From: Paenibacillus sp. H1-7
Lineage (GTDB): Bacteria > Bacillota > Bacilli > Paenibacillales > NBRC-103111
Assembly: GCF_022354825.1 (NCBI RefSeq)
Contig: NZ_CP031168.1
Span: 5,209,501-5,273,500, forward strand
Length of the DNA stretch: 64,000 nt
Reading direction: 5' to 3'
Below the pieces are notes generated by a model. The model ran no database searches. It saw nothing but the letters and a program-made list of their open reading frames with translations, and was not told the origin of the DNA. This document shows, piece after piece, positions 42,747 to 53,173 of this stretch; positions within the stretch are counted from its first letter, which is position 1, and each line of letters starts with the position of its first letter. A program made the position numbers and the translations under genes.

Positions 42747-44420
42747 CTAATTGACATGGCGCTCCCGGTACTCTTGCGGGGTCAGCAGCATCTCTTTCTT
42801 GAACACCTTCGAAAAGTAATACGACGTTTCAAAGCCGACCTGGACGGCAACCTCATGAATTTTTAGGTGGGTGTGAACGAGCAGCTCTTTAGCTTTATTT
42901 AAGCGAACAGTTTTGATGTAATCCGAGAGACGCATTCCCATCGATTGTTTATACAACCGGGATAAATAAGCGGGATGCAAGGCTACGAGATCGGCCAGCA
43001 CGTCGAGGGACAAATTGTCCGCAAGATGCTGCTCGATGTACTGATTTACCGATGTGAGAATTCGGCCTGTTCGATTACGCTGCTCATGTCCCTTCACCGA
43101 AAACAGCAGGTCTGCAAGCTTGGTGAAATAGGTCTCCGCCTCTTCCCACGATTGAAAGCAGCGTTTGCCCAGCAGCGGCTCCATATTCATTCGCTCAGAC
43201 AGGGTCTGCATCAGCTCCGATTGATTGATATGCGATAAATAGGCGGCAATTAGCGCATGCTGAAGCTCGATGACATAAGGGTGGTAATCGGAATTTGCCA
43301 AGCAGGAATGTGCGAGTTCGGTTATCTCTTTGTACAATTCTGCAAACGGTTCCTTATCCCCGCTCTCCAAGCAGGTTTGAAGCTGCTTCACTTTTCTCAA
43401 ATGGAGGACGACTTCCTGCTTGATCCTCCCCATTCCGTGAGCGCCGCCGCCACCATGTAAGGACTGCGAATCTTGCTCCGACACGATGATTCCATCCCCC
43501 GGTCCGAGCCCCATCCACAACGACTGCTGCAGCTTAACATACTGCACGGGGACGTCCAGCCAATCTACAGGAGCGCTGCTGACTGATAATGAAATCGGCA
43601 GCTTCATCAGCTTCTCATAGGTCGACTGGATATCCGACATCGTTCCCTGAACGAAGGTCACGCACGCTCTCCACTCCGCCTCCCCGATTTCACCCTTATT
43701 GTTCTTCGGTTGAATAAACCATACAAAGTTGGATGTAGGAAAAGAGCAAATCATATGCTTCGTCGAATCCAGATACTCGACCGCGATATTTTCCAGCGCA
43801 TAATGCAGCAGCGATTTGTCGGTCGGGCGCGTGCCGTCCGGCCACTGATCGATGCGTCCGGCGACCAGCATGACCTTGGCATGGCGGGTCAAGGGAAAAT
43901 AAAGCTCCTGGAACCGTTCCGAAGTCACTTGGCTTCGCGGCATCTCCCCTTGCAGCAGGCTCCACAAATATTCCTTCTGGAGCATGGGTCTTGCCGCTTG
44001 CAGCTGCTGCTCCGCACGGTACATATATTGCTCCAGCACCATCTCGTTTTGCAAGCTGGTTAATGCTTTATTCACTGCAGCGATAATGGCGTCATCCTCT
44101 TCAATTTTCAGAATAAAATCAAACGCGCCGTTGCGCATCGCTTGCTGAATATAGTCAAAATCATTATAGCCTGTCAAAAAGATCACCTTGCAGCGGGGCC
44201 ATAGCTTGTTAATTTTTGCTTGCAGCTCCAAGCCGGTGATGCCGGGCATATGAATATCCGTGAGCACGATATGGATCTTGGTCGACTCGATGATCGACAG
44301 AGCTTCCGGCGCGGAATAAGCGCGATACACCTCCAGCTCGACGAGACGCCAGTCCAGCAATTGCTCATACAGCATATTGACGATCCTGGGTTCGTCATCA
44401 ACGATTAGAATATGATACAT
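42747..44420 (-). CDS. Response regulator, YesN type (receiver plus AraC DNA-binding)
   Basis: A 557-residue regulator. The receiver domain spans about residues 1-120, with acidic pocket IVDDE, phospho-acceptor Asp in VLTDIHMPG (about 55) and the conserved Lys in DFILKIEEDD. A long central region follows (about 130-440). The C-terminal AraC domain (about 455-555) ends in HEVAVQVGFETSYYFSKVFK, with a QEYRERH tail. It is 12 bases downstream of its cognate sensor kinase gene, in one operon. The promoter targets are probably the neighbouring importer and rhamnosidase genes (inference). The ribosome site is AAGGAGG. Confidence 0.94.
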   Translation of the reverse strand: MYHILIVDDEPRIVNMLYEQLLDWRLVELEVYRAYSAPEALSIIESTKIHIVLTDIHMPGITGLELQAKINKLWPRCKVIFLTGYNDFDYIQQAMRNGAFDFILKIEEDDAIIAAVNKALTSLQNEMVLEQYMYRAEQQLQAARPMLQKEYLWSLLQGEMPRSQVTSERFQELYFPLTRHAKVMLVAGRIDQWPDGTRPTDKSLLHYALENIAVEYLDSTKHMICSFPTSNFVWFIQPKNNKGEIGEAEWRACVTFVQGTMSDIQSTYEKLMKLPISLSVSSAPVDWLDVPVQYVKLQQSLWMGLGPGDGIIVSEQDSQSLHGGGGAHGMGRIKQEVVLHLRKVKQLQTCLESGDKEPFAELYKEITELAHSCLANSDYHPYVIELQHALIAAYLSHINQSELMQTLSERMNMEPLLGKRCFQSWEEAETYFTKLADLLFSVKGHEQRNRTGRILTSVNQYIEQHLADNLSLDVLADLVALHPAYLSRLYKQSMGMRLSDYIKTVRLNKAKELLVHTHLKIHEVAVQVGFETSYYFSKVFKKEMLLTPQEYRERHVN

Positions 44421-44432
44421 GGGCGTACCTCC

Positions 44433-46172
44433 TTAATCCATGGGAATGATCAGCTCCACCTTCAGTCCGCAGCCGGGAGCATTCGTCAGCTGAAGCGCGC
44501 TCAGGCCGCCGAACCGCAGCTTCAATCGGCGGTGCACGTTAACCAGGCCCGTCGTTTCCATGTCCTCGCCTAGCTTCGCCAGTTTCCGGTTCAGGTCGGC
44601 AAAGCCTTCTTCATTCAACCCTTCCCCGTTATCTTGAACGGTTATAACCAAGCAGCGGTCATCCCGGCAGCCGAAGCTCACGTTCAATAAGCCGTCTCTT
44701 ACTTTATTGCGCATGCCGTGCTCGTATACATTTTCCACAACGGGCTGCAGGATGAGTCTGGGAACTCGGAGATGCTCGAACTGCGCAGGCAGCTCGTCGA
44801 ACTCGGCACGGATTCTTTCTTCAAACCGGAAATTCTGGATCTGCACATAGGTTCGGGCATAATTGACCTCCTCTAGCAGGATCACCTCGTCAATATGCGT
44901 TTTCGTAATAAACCGGAAATAAGAGCCCAAATAGCCGGAAAGCCGGTTAATGTTGTCATATTCCTCATATTTGGCCATGCGGGACAGAACAAAAAAACTG
45001 TTATACAAAAAATGCGGGCTAATTTGCGATTGAAGCTGGCGAAGCTCCGATATGTTCGCGCGGTACTTCTGCTCGACGACCTCATGAATTAACTCGTTGA
45101 TACGTTTTACCATAACGTTGAATTGCTTATATAAGTAGTGAAACTCATCGGAGCGGTCCTGTTTGATGCTCACGGACAGATTGCCGCTCTCCACGCTTTG
45201 AAACGCGCGGACGAGCTGTCTCATCGGCTGATGAATTTGCCGGAAGATCCAGTAAGAGAATACGAAGATGACGAGCAGCGAAATGCCGGAAAGCTTCCAG
45301 AACCATTCCCGGTACCGGTGCTGGGACCCGAGCATCTCGGCCTCCGGCATATACATAAGCAGCGTAATCCCCAAGCTCGGGGACGACTCGTAAGAGATCC
45401 AGTAGCGCTCACGGTTCAATTCGACGACACGGAAGCTTCCTTCGGCAGACTCGGTCGGAGTCAGCTCGATCAGCGGTTTAATGGATTCAGCCATCTCGGC
45501 GTCCGGATCGCTGGATACGGTCCAAGCGCCCCCTTTTCCGATGACCATAGCCCCGCCGCTCCCGTCGATCTTTAGCCTGCTCAGCACTTCGGTGAGCTCT
45601 GGCTGAGATAGCTCGGCGCTCAACAGAAAGATCGGATCGACCTTGTTAATCAGCGCCAAATCCGAATAAGGGAAGCTGATAAACAGTCGGTCCCGCCAAT
45701 AGACAAACGGATTGCTCAGCTCCTTGCTCGCCGCCTTCAGCGCCTCGTACTGCTCGGCTGGAAGCTTATCATACAGGGTGAGCGAGGAAATCATCCTGTC
45801 CTCTGAGGGAAGGAACGCGGTAGTTTCTGCTATGTAGATGCTGGAATTCATCATCGCCTTCATTCTCGTGTTGACAGAATAGACGGCTTCCCGGAACTCG
45901 ATGTCGCTAATGATCGACGCGGCTGTGCTCAGCTTCCGCAAATCCTTATCGTTGACGAATTCCTTTTGCATATGGACGATGCGGTTAAATTCATTCTCCA
46001 GCAGCCTTATATAGAAATGAACGCGCGATTGCATGGAATTTTCGACTTCTTTTCGGACCGTTTGCTCTCCGAATTCATTCATTTTCATGCTGATAATATA
46101 GATCGGCGCTATGACAATCAGAAAGGTGAATATCAGCTTCGGATAGATGCTCAACAGCTTGGTCCGCAACAC
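44433..46172 (-). CDS. Sensor histidine kinase, YesM type
   Basis: A 579-residue membrane kinase. The N-terminal helix is followed by an extracellular sensor (about 30-270), a second helix (about 280-300) and a HAMP domain. The His_kinase region has phospho-acceptor His in SQISPHFLYNSF. The HATPase domain has N-box QPVVENVYEHG and G1 box VQDNGEGL. GTG 46172 is chosen because AAAGGAGG lies 5 bases upstream. TTG 46169 is possible. A longer TTG start at 46205 would place coding sequence in the upstream terminator. It lies after the rhamnosidase terminator, so it is probably independently expressed with the YesN-type regulator. Confidence 0.93.
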   Translation of the reverse strand: MLRTKLLSIYPKLIFTFLIVIAPIYIISMKMNEFGEQTVRKEVENSMQSRVHFYIRLLENEFNRIVHMQKEFVNDKDLRKLSTAASIISDIEFREAVYSVNTRMKAMMNSSIYIAETTAFLPSEDRMISSLTLYDKLPAEQYEALKAASKELSNPFVYWRDRLFISFPYSDLALINKVDPIFLLSAELSQPELTEVLSRLKIDGSGGAMVIGKGGAWTVSSDPDAEMAESIKPLIELTPTESAEGSFRVVELNRERYWISYESSPSLGITLLMYMPEAEMLGSQHRYREWFWKLSGISLLVIFVFSYWIFRQIHQPMRQLVRAFQSVESGNLSVSIKQDRSDEFHYLYKQFNVMVKRINELIHEVVEQKYRANISELRQLQSQISPHFLYNSFFVLSRMAKYEEYDNINRLSGYLGSYFRFITKTHIDEVILLEEVNYARTYVQIQNFRFEERIRAEFDELPAQFEHLRVPRLILQPVVENVYEHGMRNKVRDGLLNVSFGCRDDRCLVITVQDNGEGLNEEGFADLNRKLAKLGEDMETTGLVNVHRRLKLRFGGLSALQLTNAPGCGLKVELIIPMD

Positions 46173-46203
46173 CAACGCCTCCTTTATGCCATAGCGATTC
46201 GAC

Positions 46204-46241
46204 AAAAAACAGGAATGTCCTTTTCCTTGGAAAGGACACTC
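46204..46241 (-). terminator. Intrinsic terminator of importer-rhamnosidase operon
   Basis: On the minus strand a stem TGTCCTTT/AAAGGACA (46216-46238) is followed by CATTCCTGTTTTTTG, with six consecutive T. It separates the GH78 gene from the sensor kinase. Confidence 0.8.
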
Positions 46242-46307
46242 CCGGACTTAACGAGAAATTTACATTGGCATGGGTCTCCTATGGGTATTTTGCTGCAGCT
46301 CAATTTG

Positions 46308-49295
46308 CTAACCGATCCGATGGATCTCAACGGTACCCTGCACCCCATCCGGCAGACGGGCTTCCACATCGACTTGCTCAGGAAGCCATATTTGGAGCTG
46401 CATATTCCCTTTGTCATCAAGCCTCCAAGCTACGTCAACCGTTCCTTCCCGAGGCAGCGGTACGCTTCCCCTTGCCCATGAAAGGCCGCAAACCTTCGGC
46501 TCAACGGCAATTTGATTCCAGCCCGAACGCTTAGCTTTGACCCCAAGAACATGGGCCCCCAAAAAATAGCCGGGCGCCGCAGACCAGGCGTGACAATGGC
46601 TGCGCGTAAGCTCTGTCGGAATGATCCGGCCGTCGCTTCGTTTCGGATACATCTCCCAGCAGGCGGTTGCCCCGTACTCAACCATAGTCCCATATTGTTC
46701 TCTTATATCGTCGATCATTTGCTTATGTAAGCCCGCATTCACAAGCGCCTCATAATAAAAGAACGACATGAAGGGGCTTCCGATCGGAACGAAGTGAGCC
46801 GGCGGCTCAAGAAGATACCGCTCCAGCCGCTCCTTGCGTCCTCCTTCCGCCAAACCGCATAAATAAGCGACTACCTGCGTTTGCATACTGAATACGGACG
46901 AGCGGCGGCCGTCCGCGTGAATGCAGTCCAGATAAGCTCCTTCCTGCTCCGACCACAAATGGGTTTGGATGGCCGCAGCAAGCGCTTCGGCTGATTTCGT
47001 ATATACGTCTGCTTTTTCCGCGTCTTTTTTGCATAAGTCATGCGCCAATTGGGCTGCACAGCGCAATGCCTTGACGAGAAACATATTTTGATGCGACACG
47101 ATGCCTTCCCTCGGCTGATCCATCGGCGCCCAGTCAAGGAAATTCCACGCATTCATATATAGCAGCCCTTGTTCATTCAGGTGCACCAAATAATGATCCA
47201 GCGTATATTCGATATGGGGCCATATCGTCTCGGCGAATATAAGATCACCCGTACGCTCCACATATTCTTGACAGGCTTGAATCCAGAAGAACGTCCAATT
47301 CGGGATAACGCTGCTCCAGCCGCTTGGAACTTGGTCTGCGTAGAGAGGAGTTTGGCTTTTGGAGCCGGGAACGAGCTCCAGGCATCGCTTGACCAGCTCC
47401 TCGGCTCCAAATAAATAGTAGCCGATCAATGCCTCATTGCGGCTGTCCCCCACCCAGAAGGTCTGCTCGTATGCGGGACAGTCGACAAACGTATCCTCCA
47501 TACACAGCTTCGTCGTATGCCGGCTGATCTCCCAAATATCATTCAGCAGCGGATCAGAACATTGAAATTGTCCGATTTCCGCTACAGGGAAATGACTGAG
47601 CTCGGCTCTTACGCTATACAACTTCACAGGCGTGGTTGCCCCGCGAACCGTAACCATGAGATAACGAAAACCTCGTCTGACCGGTGAATTATACTGCTGG
47701 CGGCCTTGACGGCATACATAACGCAGCGAGTTCTCCAGATAGTAAGTATGCTGGATCCAGCCGTCCCGCATATGCTCAAACCCGTAAAAGTCGATAATCG
47801 TCCCCTCTTCGGCCTTCAGCTCGAACGTAATATAACCGCTTATTTGACGTCCGAAATCCATGATCAATTCGGTATCCGCATTAGCGTAGACGGGGATCTC
47901 GGCAGGAATCGAATGCGCCATTACGGCATTCTGCAGCTGTTTGGGCAGTGCAATCTGTTCGGATTGTTTCTTCATCATCGCGAGAGCCAAAACGGATTCC
48001 CTGCTCACGTAATCCAATGCAACCGGACGCAAGAAGGAGTTGCAGCGGCTAAGCTCACTGCAATCCGTAATCTGCCGGACTGCCCGAAACTCCTCAATGA
48101 TCCTCCGATCCGAGATCGTCAGATCATCCGGGAGGTGTCCGTCGGCCCGGGCGCATAATTCAATCAGTCTTTGCTTGGACTTAGCCTCTTGATCATATTG
48201 GTGATCCAAATACTCGAAGCTCTCAAACGGCCCTATGGAAACAAAGGGAGACTCGTTATCTATCGGAATATCAATTGGAGAACGGAGAGCAAACGGTTGA
48301 TCGCAATCTAGAGCCATAAAAAGTCCTCTTCCGTGGTCGCTGCCCGCCAATTCAATGATTAGAAGATTGTCACCCGGTTGAAGCTCCACGTCCAAATATT
48401 TTTCCGATTTATTGCTTCTAAAGGCTCCTTTAGGATAATGAACGCCATTCATAATGATACCGTTCCATAGCGGAGGCGCGTAAGGGAAGCCAAGTACCGC
48501 TTGGGCCGCCGCCCCTCCGAACAACACAATCCTTGTCGCCATAAATCCGGCGTAGACATAAGCATTGGCATGGTCCTCACAGCCGGGGAACATGTGATTA
48601 CGCAGATCGAGGCAGGCCGTCCAAGGTACAGGAACGGTTCGGCTTAAGGACGCTACCCGTTTCGGATATACGGTCTCCTCCGTTAGCGGCGGAATATCCC
48701 GCGGTATTAAATCGTGCCAAGGCGCCATACCCGCAGGACCGATGATTCTGGCCCCCTTCCACTCCAAATCCTCATACCCGTGCTCAATCCACGATTCGTC
48801 CCATCTCCCGGCATCGATTCGTTCCGCGAACGCATGCTGACAGGACATACGCTGCGCTCTTGGATCTTGACCGAAGTGACGCGATGCCTTCCATGAATCG
48901 TCGGTTCCTACCGTTTGCAGCGAACCGTCCTCTGCCTTTAAGTCCAGTTGTGCCAGCAATCCCCCTCGTCCGCGGACATAATAGAAGGTCGACACGCCGA
49001 AATGCTGCACCATTACGGCAATCGTATTCAATTGCCCCGGCTTCATCAAATAGCCGACGTCATAAGTATCATAAGCAAGTTCAAAGGGCCAGCTCCGCAC
49101 GGGTCCTCTGCCTACACGAACCCCGTTCACATACAGTACGTATCTGGAATCGGCCGTAATCGATAACCTGCCTTCGGGATTCTTATCCGGGCAAGTAAAG
49201 GTTTTGCGGAAGCACCACCATGCATTCCTCGGACTTTCCTCACCTTCACCCCAAATCCACTGCGCTTTCCACTTCGTCTCCTCATGCTCTCCCAT
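46308..49295 (-). CDS. GH78 alpha-L-rhamnosidase
   Basis: A 995-residue glycoside hydrolase. N-terminal beta-sandwich domains (about 1-330; SRYVLYVNGVRVGRGPVRSWP) precede further accessory domains and the (alpha/alpha)6 barrel (about 570-900). A C-terminal beta-domain follows. Acidic residues in DCPAYEQTFWVGDSRNE (about residue 605) match the conserved Asp, Glu and Asp of GH78. The distal catalytic Glu is likely in ACWEMYPKR (about 885). There is no signal peptide, so it is intracellular and would release L-rhamnose from imported rhamnogalacturonan oligosaccharides. It is the last gene of the binding protein-LplB-LplC-GH78 operon. Confidence 0.93.
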   Translation of the reverse strand: MGEHEETKWKAQWIWGEGEESPRNAWWCFRKTFTCPDKNPEGRLSITADSRYVLYVNGVRVGRGPVRSWPFELAYDTYDVGYLMKPGQLNTIAVMVQHFGVSTFYYVRGRGGLLAQLDLKAEDGSLQTVGTDDSWKASRHFGQDPRAQRMSCQHAFAERIDAGRWDESWIEHGYEDLEWKGARIIGPAGMAPWHDLIPRDIPPLTEETVYPKRVASLSRTVPVPWTACLDLRNHMFPGCEDHANAYVYAGFMATRIVLFGGAAAQAVLGFPYAPPLWNGIIMNGVHYPKGAFRSNKSEKYLDVELQPGDNLLIIELAGSDHGRGLFMALDCDQPFALRSPIDIPIDNESPFVSIGPFESFEYLDHQYDQEAKSKQRLIELCARADGHLPDDLTISDRRIIEEFRAVRQITDCSELSRCNSFLRPVALDYVSRESVLALAMMKKQSEQIALPKQLQNAVMAHSIPAEIPVYANADTELIMDFGRQISGYITFELKAEEGTIIDFYGFEHMRDGWIQHTYYLENSLRYVCRQGRQQYNSPVRRGFRYLMVTVRGATTPVKLYSVRAELSHFPVAEIGQFQCSDPLLNDIWEISRHTTKLCMEDTFVDCPAYEQTFWVGDSRNEALIGYYLFGAEELVKRCLELVPGSKSQTPLYADQVPSGWSSVIPNWTFFWIQACQEYVERTGDLIFAETIWPHIEYTLDHYLVHLNEQGLLYMNAWNFLDWAPMDQPREGIVSHQNMFLVKALRCAAQLAHDLCKKDAEKADVYTKSAEALAAAIQTHLWSEQEGAYLDCIHADGRRSSVFSMQTQVVAYLCGLAEGGRKERLERYLLEPPAHFVPIGSPFMSFFYYEALVNAGLHKQMIDDIREQYGTMVEYGATACWEMYPKRSDGRIIPTELTRSHCHAWSAAPGYFLGAHVLGVKAKRSGWNQIAVEPKVCGLSWARGSVPLPREGTVDVAWRLDDKGNMQLQIWLPEQVDVEARLPDGVQGTVEIHRIG

Positions 49296-49332
49296 CTCTT
49301 ATCCCCTTCCCAACCCGATCGTCGGGCAGCCC

Positions 49333-50220
49333 TTATTCCTTGACACTGCCCAGTACGATCCCTTTCATAAAATACTTTTGCAAAAACGGATAGACGAGCA
49401 AAATCGGCAGCGAGCCAAGAAATATTTGCGCTGCACGGGTTGTTCTTTCCGAAATCGTCTCCGCTTCCCTAAGCGCATCCTCATTGCCCAGCGCGGTAAA
49501 GTCGAGTTTAATAATGATCGTCCGTAAAAATGTCTGCAAGGGATAATGCTCCGGAGACTTCATGAAAATCATGCCGTCAAACCAGGCGTTCCAGTGACCC
49601 ACTGTGGAAAATAAAGTTATCGTTGCCAACGCCGGGAGCGAAAGCGGGATCATGATCCTGCTGAGCATAGTCCAATGTCCCGCTCCGTCCATAAATGCCG
49701 CCTCCTCCAGCTCTTTGGGCAGCTGTCGGAAAAAATTCAACATCAGCACGACATTAAATACCGGAACCGCTCCAGGTAAAATCAGAGCCCAAATCGTGTT
49801 CATAATGCCGGTCTCTCTAACCGTCATATATAACGGGATGAGCCCGCCATGGAATAGCATCGTGAACACGACAAACCACACATATGCCGTACGCCATGGA
49901 AATACCCGAGGGTCCTTGGACAGCGGATACGCCATAAGGATGGTAAGCAGCAAATTAATAGGTACCCCGAGCAGCACCCTTTGGACGGTAACTCCCAAAG
50001 ACCGGATGAAATCCGGTTTATCAAGCACGAACCGATAAGCGTCCATAGTGAAATCGACGGGCCACAGAGTGACGAAGCCCGAGGAAGCGGCTTGGTTGGA
50101 GCTGAACGAAATCGCCCATATATGGATCAACGGTAAAATACAGAGTAATGAAAGCGCTATTAATATTACATAAATTGCTGTGCTAGCCGATCGGGACAGC
50201 CAGGTCCGGTCTTCTACCAA
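49333..50220 (-). CDS. Carbohydrate ABC transporter permease, YtcP/LplC family
   Basis: A 295-residue six-helix permease with EAA loop EEAAFMDGAGHW at about residues 172-183. It ends FLQKYFMKGIVLGSVKE, the family's C-terminal signature. It starts at TTG 50220 with GGAGGGG 5 bases upstream, since no closer ATG exists. It is 15 bases downstream of its LplB partner and 37 bases upstream of GH78. The same MsmX-type ATPase dependence is expected as for the first importer. Confidence 0.95.
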   Translation of the reverse strand: MVEDRTWLSRSASTAIYVILIALSLLCILPLIHIWAISFSSNQAASSGFVTLWPVDFTMDAYRFVLDKPDFIRSLGVTVQRVLLGVPINLLLTILMAYPLSKDPRVFPWRTAYVWFVVFTMLFHGGLIPLYMTVRETGIMNTIWALILPGAVPVFNVVLMLNFFRQLPKELEEAAFMDGAGHWTMLSRIMIPLSLPALATITLFSTVGHWNAWFDGMIFMKSPEHYPLQTFLRTIIIKLDFTALGNEDALREAETISERTTRAAQIFLGSLPILLVYPFLQKYFMKGIVLGSVKE

Positions 50221-50235
50221 GGAAGCCCCTCCTCT

Positions 50236-51195
50236 CTAAAAGATGCGGTAATTCGCAAATCGGTATGCAAGGTAATACGAAACCGAAATGAGAACAAGCG
50301 AAACAACCGATTTGAATAACCCTACCGCCGTCGCCAGTGCATACTGTGCTTGCACTAGGCCGATGCGATATACCATCGTATCGATGATATCTCCTGTTTC
50401 GTAAACCGTCGGACTGTATAAATTGAATACCTGCTCGAAGCCGGCGTTAAGGATTTGCCCGAGACTGAGCGTAGCCATCAGAATGATAATTGGCGACATG
50501 CCGGGCAGCGTAATGTGCCAAGTTTGCTTCCATCGGCCTGCACCGTCCATTACGGCTGCTTCGTACAGATTGGGATTGATACTGGTCAGCGCGGCCAAAT
50601 AGACGATGGTGCTGAAGCCGAAATCTTTCCACAGATCTGAACCTACGAGGACGTAAGGGAACAGCTTCGGCTCGCCCAGGAAATAAACCGGCTCCAGCCC
50701 GAGCATTGTTAGAAACTGGTTAACAATACCCTTGGTCGGCGAGAGGACATCGATCATAATCCCCCCGAGTATGACCCAAGACATAAAATGCGGCAAATAG
50801 ATGAGTGTCTGCACACTTCGTTTAATAAAACGGATTCGCACCTCATTGAGCATGATCGCGATAACAATAGGAAACAATTGGCCCGCAATGACTTTCATCA
50901 CCGAAATATATATCGTGTTCCAGATGACTTGGTAAAAGTTCGGCAGCGATAACAGGTAGCTGAAATTTTCCAGCCCAACCCATTTGGAATGAAACATCCC
51001 CTTGGCCGGAATAAAGTCTTGAAACGCGATGATAAATCCGACGAACGGCCAATAATGGTAAACCAGGAGCAGGATCGCTCCCGGCAGGAACATCAGGTGA
51101 AGCGGCCATCTGGAATACATGGATCCCCTGCGCCGGGGAGAAGCGGCACTGCTTTCGGCTTCTCCCGGCGGGGCGACAGCTGTTTTGATCGTCAT
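50236..51195 (-). CDS. Carbohydrate ABC transporter permease, LplB family
   Basis: A 319-residue permease. A hydrophilic N-terminus of about 30 residues precedes the first helix (LHLMFLPGAILLLVYHY). The EAA loop is YEAAVMDGAGRWKQTWHITLPG at about 212-233, and the C-terminus is YRFANYRIF. It lies 22 bases downstream of the binding-protein gene, in the same operon. Substrate is likely a rhamnose-containing oligosaccharide, because the operon ends in GH78. Confidence 0.95.
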   Translation of the reverse strand: MTIKTAVAPPGEAESSAASPRRRGSMYSRWPLHLMFLPGAILLLVYHYWPFVGFIIAFQDFIPAKGMFHSKWVGLENFSYLLSLPNFYQVIWNTIYISVMKVIAGQLFPIVIAIMLNEVRIRFIKRSVQTLIYLPHFMSWVILGGIMIDVLSPTKGIVNQFLTMLGLEPVYFLGEPKLFPYVLVGSDLWKDFGFSTIVYLAALTSINPNLYEAAVMDGAGRWKQTWHITLPGMSPIIILMATLSLGQILNAGFEQVFNLYSPTVYETGDIIDTMVYRIGLVQAQYALATAVGLFKSVVSLVLISVSYYLAYRFANYRIF

Positions 51196-51217
51196 GGGAC
51201 GGTATTCACCTCGCTCA

Positions 51218-52870
51218 TTACTTTTTCTGTTTGGCGTACCAATCGTTTACTTCCTTGGTGATTTCAGCACCACCCAGCTTATTCCAGTTGTCAACGAAAG
51301 AATCGAACGTATCGATCGGCGCGCCGAGAATAATTTTCATGAACGTTTGCTCCACCAAGTCCCCTATCGTACTGTTTCGCTTGACCATGGCACTGGTAGG
51401 GATGCCGTAATAAGCGTCGGGCAGCAGCAGTTTCTCGTTGACATATTTATTGACGATGCCGAGCGAGCCCTCCGGACCGAATATTTTGGCATAGTTCCAC
51501 ATCGATTTGTCTCCGTCCAAATATTGCTTCACTTGCGTGAAGTTGCCGACCTGCTCGGGGTTCAGGATGCTCTTGTCTCCCGTCTTTAAGGCCTGATTGA
51601 TTTTTAAATAATTATCTAGGTTTTTTCTCGCGCCATAGGTCCGTACCGTGAAATATTTGTGAGTCGGGAAGTTGTTGTCGTAGGCATATTTGAATTCGGC
51701 TGTTTTGCCAAAATATTTCTCTACCCACAAATTCATCATTTTTACGATGGCTGCCGGATTTTTGGATTTTTTGTTCACGACGAAGTATACTGGTGGCGCC
51801 GACGATATTTGTGCCTTTGCCGGAGTGTTGTCGATGGATGGCAGCGGGTAGCATTCCCAGATCGCTTTAGGGTCGTTTTTCATCGATTTCGCCAGGTTGG
51901 ATAAAGGATCGGCCATAGCTCCGTATACCATACCGACTCTTCCGGATGCCACATCTTCCTGCAGCTGCGGCGTTCCCTTCACAGAAAACTCTTTTTCAAT
52001 CTCGCCGGCCTTATACATTTCCTGCAGCTTAGCCAGAGCCTTCTTCATCTCAGGCTGTACGATGCCTTGGACCAAGCCGCCTGTTTTCGGATCGACGACC
52101 CACTGATTTTTGTATGCATGGAATCCGTTGAAAAACCCGGTCATCCCGCCGAAAGCGCTGAACAGATCTTTGCGGAAGCCGATGCCGACCGTATCGTTCT
52201 TTCCGTTTTTGTCCGGATCGTTATTTTTGAAGGCGGCTGAGATTTTATAGACGTCATCCATCGTTCGCGGCTCGGGCAAGCCCAAATTATCGAGCCAATC
52301 CTTACGAACCCAGAGCATCGTCGCCCCGTCCATGGCAGCTGTGGTATAAGGAAGTGCCATCATTTTCCCGTCGAATGTCGCCGAGCGAAAACCCACATTG
52401 CCATCCTCTCGCAGCTTTTCATCCGCGAGCGGCGATATATGCTTTTTATACACCGTGGTTAAGTCGGCCAGCATATCGGCATCTACCAGCTGCTGCAGCT
52501 GGGTCGGGGTGACTTGGAATATGTCCGGCAGCTCGCCGGAGGCTATAGATACGTTCAGCTTCTCGTTATACTGCGTTTCATCCACCGTCCAGTCACTCTT
52601 GATCTGGATGCCGTACTCCTGCAGCAGTGTCCGCGTCCATAAATTGTTGCTCATCGAATCGCCTTCGGGAAACGTCGTATTAACCGCTTGCGACAGCACC
52701 ATGGACACTTGAATTGGCGGGTCGTATTTGCCGACAGGTTCCGTATCGGCTTGTGTACTGGCGGTAGAGGGAGCTTTCGGGTCTTCTGCGGAACTGGAGC
52801 AAGCAGTCAGTATGGTCAATAGAGCCAGCGAAGAGGCGAGCATCGCCGAATAGGTTCTTATTTGTTTCAA
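51218..52870 (-). CDS. Extracellular solute-binding lipoprotein of rhamnosidase-linked importer
   Basis: A 550-residue binding protein. The signal peptide ends in lipobox ILTAC (Cys24). The family segment WLDNLGLPEPRTMDDVYKIS, with a NNDPDKNGKNDTVGIG loop, is present. TTG 52870 is chosen because GGGAGG lies 7 bases upstream and it starts directly at KQIRTY. An upstream in-frame start at 52885 overlaps the ribosome site. First gene of a four-gene operon (binding protein, LplB, LplC, GH78). Likely ligand is a rhamnogalacturonan fragment (inference). Confidence 0.94.
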   Translation of the reverse strand: MKQIRTYSAMLASSLALLTILTACSSSAEDPKAPSTASTQADTEPVGKYDPPIQVSMVLSQAVNTTFPEGDSMSNNLWTRTLLQEYGIQIKSDWTVDETQYNEKLNVSIASGELPDIFQVTPTQLQQLVDADMLADLTTVYKKHISPLADEKLREDGNVGFRSATFDGKMMALPYTTAAMDGATMLWVRKDWLDNLGLPEPRTMDDVYKISAAFKNNDPDKNGKNDTVGIGFRKDLFSAFGGMTGFFNGFHAYKNQWVVDPKTGGLVQGIVQPEMKKALAKLQEMYKAGEIEKEFSVKGTPQLQEDVASGRVGMVYGAMADPLSNLAKSMKNDPKAIWECYPLPSIDNTPAKAQISSAPPVYFVVNKKSKNPAAIVKMMNLWVEKYFGKTAEFKYAYDNNFPTHKYFTVRTYGARKNLDNYLKINQALKTGDKSILNPEQVGNFTQVKQYLDGDKSMWNYAKIFGPEGSLGIVNKYVNEKLLLPDAYYGIPTSAMVKRNSTIGDLVEQTFMKIILGAPIDTFDSFVDNWNKLGGAEITKEVNDWYAKQKK

Positions 52871-53173
52871 AGAAATTCCTCCCACACATTATTGGTCCTT
52901 CCAGCCTGGAGTCCTTACACTACCTAAGTGTAGCGAATGCATGGCAGCGGAACTAGAGAAATATCTTTACAAACGATGTACTTTCTTAACCTGGCGTTTA
53001 GATTTATTGTAAATATGGGCTATGCTCCGATTTCGTTCTTGATTCATTGCATGCAAAAAAGCAGGCAGCCAATACGGCCGTCTGCTTAGCTTGTCGAGAA
53101 CCCTGTGATATTGACAAATCTTTTTAAACCCTGAGCAAAGTCCCGAAGCTGCAAGGTCCTGTCCGACCTGGTA
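52871..53173. other. Intergenic region holding importer promoter
   Basis: About 300 bases upstream of the binding-protein gene. They hold the terminator of the alcohol dehydrogenase gene at 53059-53087 and otherwise AT-rich sequence. No cre box or palindrome was recognised. The importer promoter must lie at about 52890-53050. Confidence 0.5.
53059..53087 (-). terminator. Intrinsic terminator of alcohol dehydrogenase gene
   Basis: AAGCAGGCAGCC (53059-53070) pairs with GGCCGTCTGCTT (53076-53087), with two mismatched or G-U positions. Six T follow on the minus strand. Confidence 0.8.
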